From Mesorhizobium temperatum (GTDB taxonomy: Bacteria > Pseudomonadota > Alphaproteobacteria > Rhizobiales > Rhizobiaceae): DNA of 64,000 nt. Shown piece after piece: positions 23,338 through 31,626 of the stretch. The number at the start of each line of letters is the position of its first letter. Within the stretch, counting starts at the first letter, position 1. The stretch is from NCBI RefSeq assembly GCF_002284575.1, contig NZ_NPKJ01000066.1, positions 151,513 to 215,512 on the forward strand. The letters are read 5' to 3'. A model generated the notes under the pieces. It was not told the DNA's origin. It worked only from the letters and a program-made list of their open reading frames with translations, and searched no databases. Made by a program: the position numbers and the translations under genes.

Positions 23338-24435
23338 TCAACGCACGATCTTCACGCACATCGGCGTGCCGACATCGATGTATCGCCCGGTGTCGGCCAG
23401 CCGGCCCGTGGCCGCGTCGCGCGCGAAAATCGAGATGCGGTCGGCGTTCTGGTTGGCCGAGAAGAGATGGCCGCCCGAGGGCGTCAGTGCCAGATTGCGC
23501 GGCGTGGCGCCCCCGCACGGCGCATAGTCGACGAGCGCGAGCGTGCCTGTCTGCTGGTCGACGGAAAACACCGCAACGCTGTCATGGCCGCGGTTGGAAC
23601 CGTAGAGGAAGCGGCCATCGGGCGAGATCTGGATATCGGCGCAATGATTGCCGTCGCGCGCCTGCTCCGGGACCGCCGGCTTCGTGTCGATGACCGAGAG
23701 CCTTCCTGACGGATCGTCGAGCGCAAGCGACGCCACCGTTGAATCCAGTTCGTTCATCACGAATACGAAGCGCCCGCCTGGGTGCAGCGCCACGTGATGT
23801 GGGCCGGCGCCGGGCGCAAGCACCGACTCCGCCAGTCTGGTCAAGCTGCCGTCACGCCCGATGCGGTACGAGACAAGCCGATCGATGCCGAGATCGGCGA
23901 CGATCGCCACGCCGCCGGCGATCGTCTCGGTTACGCTGTGAGCATGGGAGCGTTCCTGGCGAGTTGTGTCGGGACCAGTCCCTGTATGGGCGACGCTCGA
24001 CAACGGCGCGGTCAGGCCGCCATCCTCGCTCAGCCCATAGACGACGACCGAGCGATCGGGACCGCCTTCGCCGATGCCGTAATTGGCGACCAGCAGCTTC
24101 GTTCCGTCGCGAGTGATTGTGTTGTGCGCGGTGATGCTGCCAAGCGTCGGCTGCTTGTTGATGTAGGAGAGCGCGGCGGTTTGCCTGTCGAAGCGGTAGG
24201 CCGAGACCACGCCTTCTCGCCAGGTGAGCACCTCGGAATTGGCATAGACGTGGGAGCCGTCCGGCGTCACCGACAGAAAGGTCGGATTGTCGATGTCACC
24301 CGTCTCAGTCAGTTTCCTCGTCTCCAGCGTCTCTTCGTCGAAGCTGTAGACGCCGAGCCCGACGCCGCGCGCGCCCTGAAAATAAGGCGCCTCGCGGTTG
24401 AGACTGCCGACAAAGACCAGACAGGCATTCCGCAT
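23338..24435 (-). CDS. Lactonase-type seven-bladed beta-propeller (Pgl/YbhE-like)
   Basis: A 365-residue cytoplasmic beta-propeller of the 6-phosphogluconolactonase/lactonase family. Blade motifs include SVTPDGSHVYA, PHHVALHPGGRFVFVMNEL, DIQISPDGRFLYGSNRGHDSVAVF and NLALTPSGGHLFSANQNADRISIF. ATG 24435 follows GGGAGG. It is divergent from the CoA-transferase operon and lies near sugar-lactone genes, so hydrolysis of an aldonolactone is plausible. The family also includes cis,cis-muconate cycloisomerases, so the reaction is not certain. Confidence 0.85.
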   Translation of the reverse strand: MRNACLVFVGSLNREAPYFQGARGVGLGVYSFDEETLETRKLTETGDIDNPTFLSVTPDGSHVYANSEVLTWREGVVSAYRFDRQTAALSYINKQPTLGSITAHNTITRDGTKLLVANYGIGEGGPDRSVVVYGLSEDGGLTAPLSSVAHTGTGPDTTRQERSHAHSVTETIAGGVAIVADLGIDRLVSYRIGRDGSLTRLAESVLAPGAGPHHVALHPGGRFVFVMNELDSTVASLALDDPSGRLSVIDTKPAVPEQARDGNHCADIQISPDGRFLYGSNRGHDSVAVFSVDQQTGTLALVDYAPCGGATPRNLALTPSGGHLFSANQNADRISIFARDAATGRLADTGRYIDVGTPMCVKIVR

Positions 24436-24518
24436 AAAACCTCCCTTGTTCCGCCGGCATTGGCCGCCGCGGATTCGCACGAAATTTCGCCTGTTCACGC
24501 TTGCAAGGCAATCCCATA

Positions 24519-24537
24519 TGTGAAAAGTCTATTCACA
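24519..24537. promoter_or_regulatory. Inverted repeat in the divergent promoter region
   Basis: TGTGAA and TTCACA are separated by 7 bp between the divergent lactonase and CoA-transferase genes. The spacing does not fit the CRP consensus. It could be the site of a local regulator controlling both directions. Support is limited to symmetry and position. Confidence 0.4.
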
Positions 24538-24563
24538 AAAGAAGATTGACGGGAGGATAGATC

Positions 24564-24692
24564 ATGCAATTCGCTGTTCCACGGTTCGTCGGCACTGGCG
24601 ATCGCGAAGGAGAGCTCGTGCTTTATTGCGAGCACCTGCAGACGGTGAAGTACCGCAAGCCGGCCGATTTAGCCGGCAAGATGGAGAAATAG
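24564..24692 (+). CDS. Unrecognised 42-residue peptide upstream of the CoA-transferase gene
   Basis: A short frame (MQFAVPRFVGTGDREGEL to KPADLAGKMEK) with a good ribosome-binding site (GGGAGGAT, 8 bp before ATG). It ends 3 bp before the CoA-transferase start. I do not recognise it. It may be a real small protein, a leader for translational coupling, or the two ends of a larger gene joined by an internal deletion. Its position first in the operon argues that it is at least translated. Confidence 0.5.
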   Translation: MQFAVPRFVGTGDREGELVLYCEHLQTVKYRKPADLAGKMEK

Positions 24693-24695
24693 GCA

Positions 24696-25856
24696 ATGGC
24701 TGCCACTGCCGAATTGCCGCTGACCGGGCTCGTCGTCGTCGACATGAGCCAGTTCCTGTCCGGGCCCTACTGCTCGCTGAGGTTGCTCGACCTTGGCGCC
24801 CGCGTCATCAAGATCGAGCGGCCGGATGGCGGTGACCTGTCGCGCCGGCTTTATCTCAGCGACACCGAGATCGGCGGCGACTCTACAATCTTCCACGCCA
24901 TCAACCGCGCCAAGGAAAGCTTTGCCATCGACCTCAAGGACGAGGCCGACCTTGCGGCGCTGCGCGGCCTGCTGGCCAAGGCCGACGTGCTGATCCAGAA
25001 TTTCCGCCCCGGCGTCATCGAGCGCCTGGGCTTCGACTTTGAGGCGGTGCGCAAAATCAATCCGCGCCTGGTCTATGCCTCGATCAGCGGCTATGGCGAG
25101 GAAGGCCCGTGGGTCAAGCGGCCCGGGCAGGATCTGCTGGCGCAAGCCCGTTCCGGCGTGATGTGGCTGAACGGCGATGAGGACCAGGGACCGGTGCCGT
25201 TCGGCCTGGCGATCGCCGACATGCTGGCGGGCTCCGCCGCCGCGCAAGGCATCCTTGCCGCACTGGTGCGGCGCGGCGTGACCGGCGCGGGCAGCCATGT
25301 CGAGACCAGCCTGTTCGAAGCGCTGGTCGACTTCCAGTTCGAGGTGCTGACCACGCATCTCAATGACGGACGCCGCCTGCCGCGGCGATCGGCCTTCCGC
25401 AGCGCCCATGCCTATCTGTCGGCGCCTTACGGCGTCTATCCGGCCAAGGACGGCTATCTGGCGATTGCCATGACGCCGATCCCGAAGCTGGCCGACCTCC
25501 TGGCGCTCGAAGAGCTAGCGCCCTATCGCGATCAGCCGTCGACCTGGTTCACCGCCCGCGACGAGATCAAGGCGATCATCGCGCAAAAAATCGCGACGAA
25601 AACGGTCGACGAATGGCTTGCCATCCTCGAGCCTGCCGACATCTGGTGCGCCAAGGTGCTGACCTGGCCGGAAATGATGGCCAGCGAAGGCTTTCAGGTG
25701 CTCGACATGCTGCAGACGGTGACGCGCGAGGACGACGTCTCGATCCTCACCACGCGCTCGCCGCTCAGGGTCGATGGCGTCCGCGCCAAGGTCGAGCGGG
25801 CTGCGCCACGCATCGGCGAGCACAGCGCAAAGATCCGCAAGGAGTTCGGATTGTGA
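24696..25856 (+). CDS. Class III CoA-transferase (CaiB/BaiF family)
   Basis: A 386-residue family III CoA-transferase, moving CoA between carboxylic acids. It has the N-terminal LTGLVVVDMSQFLSGPYCSLRLLDLGARVIKIERPDGGD block, the catalytic-Asp region (GQDLLAQARSGVM) and GSHVETSLFEALVDF. Length is normal. The next gene starts within its stop codon (GTGA). Paired with MaoC and dehydrogenase genes further right, it suggests that the pathway's acid intermediate is activated to a CoA ester. Donor and acceptor acids are unknown. Confidence 0.9.
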   Translation: MAATAELPLTGLVVVDMSQFLSGPYCSLRLLDLGARVIKIERPDGGDLSRRLYLSDTEIGGDSTIFHAINRAKESFAIDLKDEADLAALRGLLAKADVLIQNFRPGVIERLGFDFEAVRKINPRLVYASISGYGEEGPWVKRPGQDLLAQARSGVMWLNGDEDQGPVPFGLAIADMLAGSAAAQGILAALVRRGVTGAGSHVETSLFEALVDFQFEVLTTHLNDGRRLPRRSAFRSAHAYLSAPYGVYPAKDGYLAIAMTPIPKLADLLALEELAPYRDQPSTWFTARDEIKAIIAQKIATKTVDEWLAILEPADIWCAKVLTWPEMMASEGFQVLDMLQTVTREDDVSILTTRSPLRVDGVRAKVERAAPRIGEHSAKIRKEFGL

Positions 25857-27022
25857 GCGACGTGATGCTCAAAGGCATGACCTGGAGCCATCCGCGCGGC
25901 TACGATCCGATGGTCGCCTGTTCGGCGCTGTGGAAGCAGCGCACCGGCGTTAACATAGAATGGGACAAGCGCTCGCTGCAGGATTTCGAATCCTTTCCGG
26001 TCGAAGAACTGGCCCGTGCCTATGATTTGATCGTCATCGATCATCCGCATGTCGGCCAGATCACTGCCGAGAATTGTTTGGCGCCGCTCGATGTCGTTGG
26101 CCGCGAAGCGGAGCGCGCGGCGCTGGCGGCGGGCAGCGTCGGCCGGTCCTATCCGAGCTACAACTGGCAGGGCCGGCAGTGGGCGTTTCCGATCGACACG
26201 GCGAGCCAGGTGCAGGCGTGGCGGCCGGACATGCTTTCCGCCGCCCCGGCGAACTGGTCCGACGTGCTCGACCTGGCGCGGCAAGGCCGCGTGCTGTTGC
26301 CGCTCAGGCCGCCGCATTCGCTGATGACTTTCTACACGCTTGCCGGCAATCTCGGCCGGCCCGCCGTCGAAGGCCCCAGCGACCACGTCAACCCTGCAAC
26401 GGGCAGCCGCGTTTTCGAGGTGATGCGCGAGATCGCGGCTCTCATCGATCCGGCCTGCCTTGGCATGGACCCGATCGACGTCCTGGAGGACATGGCCGGC
26501 TCTGGCTCGCGGATCGCCTGCGCGCCGCTGATCTACGGCTATGTCTCCTATGCCATTGCCGGATTCCGGAGCAGCCGCCTTGCCTTCGCCGACATTCCGT
26601 CTGTGGGCGATGCCGGTCCGGTCGGCTCGGCGCTCGGCGGAACCGGCATTGCCGTGTCGGCCTTTTCGAACGCCATGCAAAAGGCAATCGACTTCGCCTA
26701 CTGGATCGCCAGCGGCGAGGTGCAGCGCGGCCCCTATGCGGCGGCCGGCGGCCAGCCCAGCCATGCCGCAGCCTGGGACGATGCAGCCGTCAATGCAGCC
26801 GCCGGCAATTTCTACAAGGACACCCGCCCCACGCTCGAGGGTGCCTGGGTCAGGCCACGCCACGATGGCTACATGGCCTTCCAGCAGGCCGCGTCCGATC
26901 GCATCAATCTCGGCCTGATCGAAAAGCACGATGCCGATCGCGTCGTTGCCGATCTCAATCGCCTGTTTGTGGAGAGTTTCCCGGCACCCGGCGCTGCCGG
27001 TGGAGGTCCTGAAACCAACTGA
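25853..27022 (+). CDS. Solute-binding-protein-fold protein without signal peptide
   Basis: A 389-residue protein resembling family 1 extracellular solute-binding proteins of ABC importers (IEWDKRSLQDFESFP, AYDLIVIDHPHVG, NWQGRQWAFPIDTASQVQAWRPD, FSNAMQKAIDFAYWIASGEVQRG). It begins MSDVMLKGMTWSHPRGYDP, with no signal peptide and no upstream room for one, since the GTG start overlaps the CoA-transferase stop. No permease or ATPase gene is adjacent. It is therefore probably cytoplasmic. I recall similar leaderless proteins next to CoA-transferase genes in other rhizobia, suggesting a conserved partnership, but the role is unknown. Confidence 0.75.
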   Translation: MSDVMLKGMTWSHPRGYDPMVACSALWKQRTGVNIEWDKRSLQDFESFPVEELARAYDLIVIDHPHVGQITAENCLAPLDVVGREAERAALAAGSVGRSYPSYNWQGRQWAFPIDTASQVQAWRPDMLSAAPANWSDVLDLARQGRVLLPLRPPHSLMTFYTLAGNLGRPAVEGPSDHVNPATGSRVFEVMREIAALIDPACLGMDPIDVLEDMAGSGSRIACAPLIYGYVSYAIAGFRSSRLAFADIPSVGDAGPVGSALGGTGIAVSAFSNAMQKAIDFAYWIASGEVQRGPYAAAGGQPSHAAAWDDAAVNAAAGNFYKDTRPTLEGAWVRPRHDGYMAFQQAASDRINLGLIEKHDADRVVADLNRLFVESFPAPGAAGGGPETN

Positions 27023-27034
27023 ATGGAGGAGACC

Positions 27035-27175
27035 ATGAACAGTCTGATCCGGGGCAACCCACGCTGCTGATCGGCCTCGGCTTCCGGCCGTCGACCGTGC
27101 GCACTTGGCCTGGTGATCGTGCTTGTGTCGCTCTATGGCCGCGAGAGGCACGTGTCGGCGACGATCTGAAGCCGC
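27035..27175 (+). pseudogene. Probable remnant of a further operon gene
   Basis: After the solute-binding-fold gene, GGAGGAGACC precedes an ATG that opens a frame of only 11 codons (MNSLIRGNPRC). The DNA beyond could continue as a longer protein in another frame (TLLIGLGFRPSTVRT). This looks like the frameshifted, truncated start of a deleted gene, cut off by the convergent amidohydrolase gene. I could not identify its family. Confidence 0.35.
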
Positions 27176-28012
27176 TTACAAACTCCAAAGCCGCTTCGCA
27201 TTGCCGGAGAGCAGCTTTTGCCGCTCATCGAGGCTTGCACCGGCAAGCAGCGCGTGCGTCGCCGCCACCCAGGTCGCAAGCCCGCCGCCAAGCGTGCAGA
27301 CCGGCCAGTCGCTGCCCCACACGACGCGGTCCCAGCCGAAGCATTCGATGGTGTGCTCCACATAGGAACGCAGCGTTTCGACAGTCCACGATCCAGCGTC
27401 CGCATAGGCGACCACACCGGAAATTTTGCCGACGACGTTTGGGCGGCGCGCAATCTCCGCCATATGCTCGCGCCAGGGATGCTCACTGGTGCCCTTGATG
27501 TCGGGCACGCCGCAATGGTCGAGCACGAACTGCACGTCCGGCGCGAGATCGGCGAGTGCAATCGCCTTGGGGATTTGGTGCGGCAGGACGACGAGATCGA
27601 AGGTCAATTGCGTGCCGGCAAGCCGTTTGATGTTTTCCCGAAACAGCGCGCCTTCCGAAAGCTCGTCCGGCATGACGTGGAGCACACGGCGAAAACCCTT
27701 GACGAAGGGATCGGCGCGCTGGCGCTCGATATAGGCGGCAAAGCCCGGCGCTTCCGGACGGCAGGAGGCGATCGCCCCGCGCAGTAAACTATCCCTCTGT
27801 TGTGACAGCGCTTTCACATGGCTGGTTTCGGCCTCGATGTCAGCCGGATCGACATCGACCTCCATATGCAACGCGCCCTCTATGCCGGCACGCCGGGCCT
27901 GGATTGCATATTCGTCGTAGGAAAAATCGCGGTTGAGCGCCGGCACGCCGGAGAGCCAGGGATAGCGCAGCGCCGATTGGTCAATCAGATGCAGATGGGT
28001 GTCGAAAATCAT
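27176..28012 (-). CDS. Amidohydrolase-family lactone hydrolase (COG3618, fuconolactonase-like)
   Basis: A 278-residue TIM-barrel metal-dependent hydrolase. It shows FDTHLHLID at the N-terminus, a conserved HMEVD strand, QFVLDHCGVPD, and WGSDWPVC near the C-terminus, typical of the L-fuconolactone/L-rhamnonolactone hydrolase group. Together with the downstream mutarotase and enolase-superfamily dehydratase it suggests a non-phosphorylating deoxysugar pathway. It lies on the same strand as the IclR gene and 66 bp beyond its stop, so the two may be co-transcribed. Confidence 0.85.
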   Translation of the reverse strand: MIFDTHLHLIDQSALRYPWLSGVPALNRDFSYDEYAIQARRAGIEGALHMEVDVDPADIEAETSHVKALSQQRDSLLRGAIASCRPEAPGFAAYIERQRADPFVKGFRRVLHVMPDELSEGALFRENIKRLAGTQLTFDLVVLPHQIPKAIALADLAPDVQFVLDHCGVPDIKGTSEHPWREHMAEIARRPNVVGKISGVVAYADAGSWTVETLRSYVEHTIECFGWDRVVWGSDWPVCTLGGGLATWVAATHALLAGASLDERQKLLSGNAKRLWSL

Positions 28013-28078
28013 GACGACGCGCTCCTCCTCCGGCGTTTCAAATCATCTCACCGAGAAATCGTTCATTCAAATAAGAAT

Positions 28079-28867
28079 TCACTTCGCCTGTCTGACCGTT
28101 GATCCCGCCAGTTGCGATAGCTTCTCGGTCGCCGCCAGCAGCAGTTCTATTGTCCTGGTGATATCGGGCGCCTTGGGTGCATTGACCAGGGTTATGTAGG
28201 GGATCGACAGCGCGGCGATCGCCTTGCCGTCCGAGCCAAGAACAGGTGTCGACAGGTTGAACACACCGGCCGTCTGCACCGACGCCATCATCTCATAGCC
28301 GCGTTCACGAATCTGATCGAGGCGGGCGAAGAATTCCGGCGATTGAGGCGGCTTGTCGGTGCTGCGCAGATGTTCGGAGATCATCATCTGCCGCTCTTCC
28401 GGCGAGCGAAATGCCAGCAGCACATGCCCGGAGCCGGTGTCGAACAGGCTGACATGCGCGCCAACGCGAATCGAGATGCCCCAATAGTCCGGAGCTTCCT
28501 GCTGCGCGATAACCACGGCAGAACCGCGGTCGAAGACGACAAGCTGGTTTGCCTGCCGCGAGGTTTCGGCAAGTTCACGCATCAGCGGCGTCGCATAGGA
28601 AACCAGCCGCCGCACCGGCGCGTGCAACTGCGCCAGACCAAACAGCTTGAGCGTCAGCGAATAACGATCACCGTCGGGCCGCGTGACGTAGCCGCGTCGC
28701 ACCAGCCGGTCCAGCATACGGTAGAACTCGTTGGGGCTGCGGTCGAGCTTCTTGGCGATTTCCGCCTGCGTCAGGCCGCCGTCGACGCCGGCCAGAAGCT
28801 CGAGGATGTCGAGCCCCTTGTCGAGCGCCGGGGCGCGATAACGGTCCTCGTCCTCGTCCTCCGCCAT
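28079..28867 (-). CDS. IclR-family transcriptional regulator
   Basis: A 262-residue IclR regulator. The N-terminal winged helix (ALDKGLDILELLAGVDGGLTQAEIAKKLDRSPNEFYRMLDRLVRRGYV) is followed by the effector-binding GAF-like domain. The ATG at 28867 gives a short acidic leader (MAEDEDEDRY); 37 upstream codons remain open but run through the operator. It is divergent from the enolase-superfamily gene and probably controls that operon and itself. Confidence 0.9.
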   Translation of the reverse strand: MAEDEDEDRYRAPALDKGLDILELLAGVDGGLTQAEIAKKLDRSPNEFYRMLDRLVRRGYVTRPDGDRYSLTLKLFGLAQLHAPVRRLVSYATPLMRELAETSRQANQLVVFDRGSAVVIAQQEAPDYWGISIRVGAHVSLFDTGSGHVLLAFRSPEERQMMISEHLRSTDKPPQSPEFFARLDQIRERGYEMMASVQTAGVFNLSTPVLGSDGKAIAALSIPYITLVNAPKAPDITRTIELLLAATEKLSQLAGSTVRQAK

Positions 28868-28891
28868 AGCACTCCCCAGTGAATTTTGACT

Positions 28892-28970
28892 TTCATATAC
28901 GCACAATGGCTTGCATCCGGAAAGAACTTTCAAACTTGACGACATCGTAAAGGTTTTGTTTGTATATGAA
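28892..28970. promoter_or_regulatory. Paired inverted half-sites between iclR and the dehydratase operon
   Basis: TTCATATACGCACAA (28892-28906) and TTGTTTGTATATGAA (28956-28970) are inverted copies matching at 13 of 15 positions, 49 bp apart. Outer CAGTG/CACTG elements add to the symmetry. Such spaced sites in a divergent promoter suit an IclR-type regulator binding as a tetramer or looping the DNA. Confidence 0.6.
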
Positions 28971-29103
28971 TTAAGCACTGCAAATCGGGTCGGCGCGACG
29001 GGAACCGCTTAAGGCCAGGCGACCGGGTGAAAATGAGCCTGGACCTGTTCGCAGGCCCATCTGTTTTCTGCCGATACCGGCAACACATTGCGAGGTTAAC
29101 GTC

Positions 29104-30216
29104 ATGGCAAAGATCGAAAAAGTCGAACTGCGCATGGTCGACCTGGTGCCGAAGGTCAAGCGCACCGATGCGATCCAGAGTTTTGTCAGCCAGGAGACTC
29201 CCATCGTCACCATTACCGACGCCGACGGTGCGGTCGGCACCGGCTACAGCTACACGATCGGCACCGGCGGCTCCTCGGTGATGCGGCTCATGGCCGATCA
29301 CCTCGCGCCGCGGCTGATCGGCCGTAACGCCGACATGATCGAGGCGATCTGGCACGAGCTCGAATTTGCCACCCATGCCACGACGATCGGCGCGATCACG
29401 GCCATCGCGCTGGCGGCCATCGATACGGCGCTGTGGGATCTCAGGGCAAAGAAGCAAAACCTGCCGCTGTGGAAGCTGGCCGGCGGCGCCAAGGACCGCT
29501 GTCCGCTCTACACGACCGAAGGCGGCTGGCTGCACATCGAGACCGAGGCGCTGGTCGAGGACGCGCTGGCCGCCAAGGCCAAGGGTTTTCGCGGATCGAA
29601 GGTCAAGATCGGCAAGCCGCACGGTTCAGAGGATCTCGCCCGGCTGACCGCGGTGCGCCAGGCGGTCGGGTCATCCTACGAGATCATGACCGACTGCAAC
29701 CAGGGCTTTTCGGTCGACGAGGCGATCCGCCGGGCGGAGCGGCTGCGCGATCTCGACCTCGCCTGGATCGAGGAACCGCTGCCGGCCGACGACATTGACG
29801 GCCATGTGCGGCTGTCGAATGCGACGTCGACGCCGATCGCCATTGGCGAGTCGCTCTACTCGATCCGGCATTTCCGCGAATATATGCAAAAAGGCGGCTG
29901 CTCGATCGTGCAGGTCGATGTCGGCCGCATCGGCGGCATCACGCCATGGCTGAAGGTCGCGCATGCGGCCGAGACGTTCGACATCCCGGTCTGCCCGCAT
30001 TTCCTGATGGAACTGCATGTCAGCCTGACCTGCGCCATTCAGAACGGCCGATATGTCGAGTATATTCCCCAGCTTGACGAACTGACCGGCAACAAGATGC
30101 GCATCGAAGACGGGCACGCGCTGGCGCCGGGCGAGCCCGGCATCGGCATCGACTGGGACTGGGATGCCGTCAAGGCGAAGAGCATCGCGGAATTCACGAC
30201 CGATATAACAAAATAG
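29104..30216 (+). CDS. Enolase-superfamily dehydratase (mandelate racemase/muconate lactonizing type)
   Basis: A 370-residue enzyme that abstracts a proton next to a carboxylate, probably dehydrating a sugar acid. The capping domain is followed by the barrel with KVKIGKP near residues 165-170 (KxK catalytic pair), metal ligands in TDCNQG, WIEEPL and IGESLYS, and a His in CPHFLMEL near residue 298. It is first in a four-gene operon with mutarotase, oxidoreductase and MaoC genes. The substrate, L-fuconate-, rhamnonate- or galactarate-like, cannot be fixed from sequence. Confidence 0.88.
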   Translation: MAKIEKVELRMVDLVPKVKRTDAIQSFVSQETPIVTITDADGAVGTGYSYTIGTGGSSVMRLMADHLAPRLIGRNADMIEAIWHELEFATHATTIGAITAIALAAIDTALWDLRAKKQNLPLWKLAGGAKDRCPLYTTEGGWLHIETEALVEDALAAKAKGFRGSKVKIGKPHGSEDLARLTAVRQAVGSSYEIMTDCNQGFSVDEAIRRAERLRDLDLAWIEEPLPADDIDGHVRLSNATSTPIAIGESLYSIRHFREYMQKGGCSIVQVDVGRIGGITPWLKVAHAAETFDIPVCPHFLMELHVSLTCAIQNGRYVEYIPQLDELTGNKMRIEDGHALAPGEPGIGIDWDWDAVKAKSIAEFTTDITK

Positions 30217-30226
30217 GGAGCCGGAC

Positions 30227-30556
30227 ATGCAGCGGATGGGAATGGTGCTCGGCCTCAAGCCGGAAAAGGTCGCCGACTATGTGCGGCTTCACGCCGCCGT
30301 CTGGCCTGACGTGCTGGCCATGATTTCCGCCTGCAACATCAAGAATTATTCGATCTACCTCAAGGAGCCGGAGCACCTGCTGTTCAGTTATTTCGAATAT
30401 CACGGAACCGACTATGCCGCCGACATGGCCAAGATGGCCGCCGATCCCAAGACGCAGGAATGGTGGGCACTGTGCATGCCTTGCCAGGAGCCGCTGCCGA
30501 CGCGCGGGCAAGGCGAGTGGTGGGCATCGATGGACGAAGTCTTCCATCATGACTGA
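30227..30556 (+). CDS. L-rhamnose/L-fucose mutarotase family protein
   Basis: A 109-residue dimeric alpha-beta barrel protein that interconverts sugar anomers. It has the family pattern MGMVLGLKPEKVADYVRLHAAVWPDVLAMI, NYSIYLKE, LLFSYFEYHG and PLPTRGQGEWWASMDEVFHHD. Full length. It follows the dehydratase after 10 bp and overlaps the next gene by 8 bp. Its presence supports a deoxysugar such as L-rhamnose or L-fucose as the pathway's entry compound. Confidence 0.9.
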   Translation: MQRMGMVLGLKPEKVADYVRLHAAVWPDVLAMISACNIKNYSIYLKEPEHLLFSYFEYHGTDYAADMAKMAADPKTQEWWALCMPCQEPLPTRGQGEWWASMDEVFHHD

Positions 30557-31625
30557 TGGTGTTTTCGATCCTGCCTCGCTCTCCCAGGCGTGGGCACAGC
30601 CGTCAAAGCCCAGGCCGATTGTGATTTTCGGCGCCGGGTCGATCGTCGGCGATGCGCATTTCCCGGCCTATGGGAAAGCCGGCTTCCCGGTCGCCGGGCT
30701 TTTCGATCGCGATCAGGCCAAGGCGGAAAAGCTCGCGGCAAAATGGGGTGTCGCCGCTTACCGGTCGGTCGAGGAGGCCGCGGCGATCAAGAACGCCGTC
30801 TTCGACCTGGCGACGCCGCCGGCTCGTCATGCCGGCGTGCTCAGGGCGTTGCCCGACGGTGCGATGGCGCTGATCCAGAAGCCGATGGGAAGCGATCTCA
30901 CCGAGGCGACCGAAATCCTCGAAATCTGCCGCTCCAAAAACCTGAAGGCGGCGGTGAATTTCCAACTCCGCTTCGCGCCGATGATGCTGGCGCTGAAGGA
31001 TGCGATTGCCATGGGCTGGCTCGGCGACGTGGTCGATTTCGACGCCTGGCTGGCGCTTGCCACCCCCTGGCAACTCTGGGAGTTCCTGCTGAAGGCGCCG
31101 CGCGTCGAGATCGCGATGCATTCGATCCACTATCTCGACCTGATCCGGCAATTGCTCGGCGATCCCGGAGGGGTTCACGCCAAGACGCTCGGCCATCCCA
31201 ACCACAAGGTCGCGCAAACGCGCACCAGCGCGATCCTCGACTATGGCGATACCGTGCGCTGTGCGCTGTCGATCAATCACGATCATAAATTCGGCCGAAA
31301 ACACCAGGCCTGCGAGTTCCGCATCTGCGGCACCGAGGGCGCCGCCTATCTCAAACTCGGGCTGAACCTCGACTATCCGCGCGGCGAGCCTGATATCCTT
31401 GAAATCTATCCGAAGCGCGGCTCCGACTGGGTTACAGTGCCGCTCGTCGGCGAATGGTTTCCGGACGCCTTTGTCGGCCGCATGGCCAATGTCCAGCGCT
31501 ACGCGTCAGGCGAGGATGCCGAACTTGTCAGTTCCGTCGAGGACGGCTGGAACACGATGGCACTGGTCGAAGCCGCCTACCGATCGAGTGCGGCGCCGGC
31601 AACACCGATCGCGGCGAGGCCCTGA
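30549..31625 (+). CDS. Gfo/Idh/MocA-family oxidoreductase
   Basis: A 358-residue NAD(P)-dependent dehydrogenase. The Rossmann motif is FGAGSIVGDAHFPAYGKAGF. The EKP-type active-site strand reads LIQKPMGSD (Glu replaced by Gln) and VNFQLRFAP follows. The C-terminal sheet includes HYLDLIRQLLG. The ATG at 30549 overlaps the mutarotase end. It probably oxidises a sugar or its lactone precursor before the lactone hydrolase and dehydratase act. Confidence 0.88.
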   Translation: MTDGVFDPASLSQAWAQPSKPRPIVIFGAGSIVGDAHFPAYGKAGFPVAGLFDRDQAKAEKLAAKWGVAAYRSVEEAAAIKNAVFDLATPPARHAGVLRALPDGAMALIQKPMGSDLTEATEILEICRSKNLKAAVNFQLRFAPMMLALKDAIAMGWLGDVVDFDAWLALATPWQLWEFLLKAPRVEIAMHSIHYLDLIRQLLGDPGGVHAKTLGHPNHKVAQTRTSAILDYGDTVRCALSINHDHKFGRKHQACEFRICGTEGAAYLKLGLNLDYPRGEPDILEIYPKRGSDWVTVPLVGEWFPDAFVGRMANVQRYASGEDAELVSSVEDGWNTMALVEAAYRSSAAPATPIAARP

Positions 31626-31626
31626 C

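Noticed and set aside
24519..24537. CRP/FNR site between the lactonase and CoA-transferase genes
   Set aside because: TGTGA and TCACA are present but separated by 9 bp rather than 6, so I list it only as an unspecified inverted repeat.
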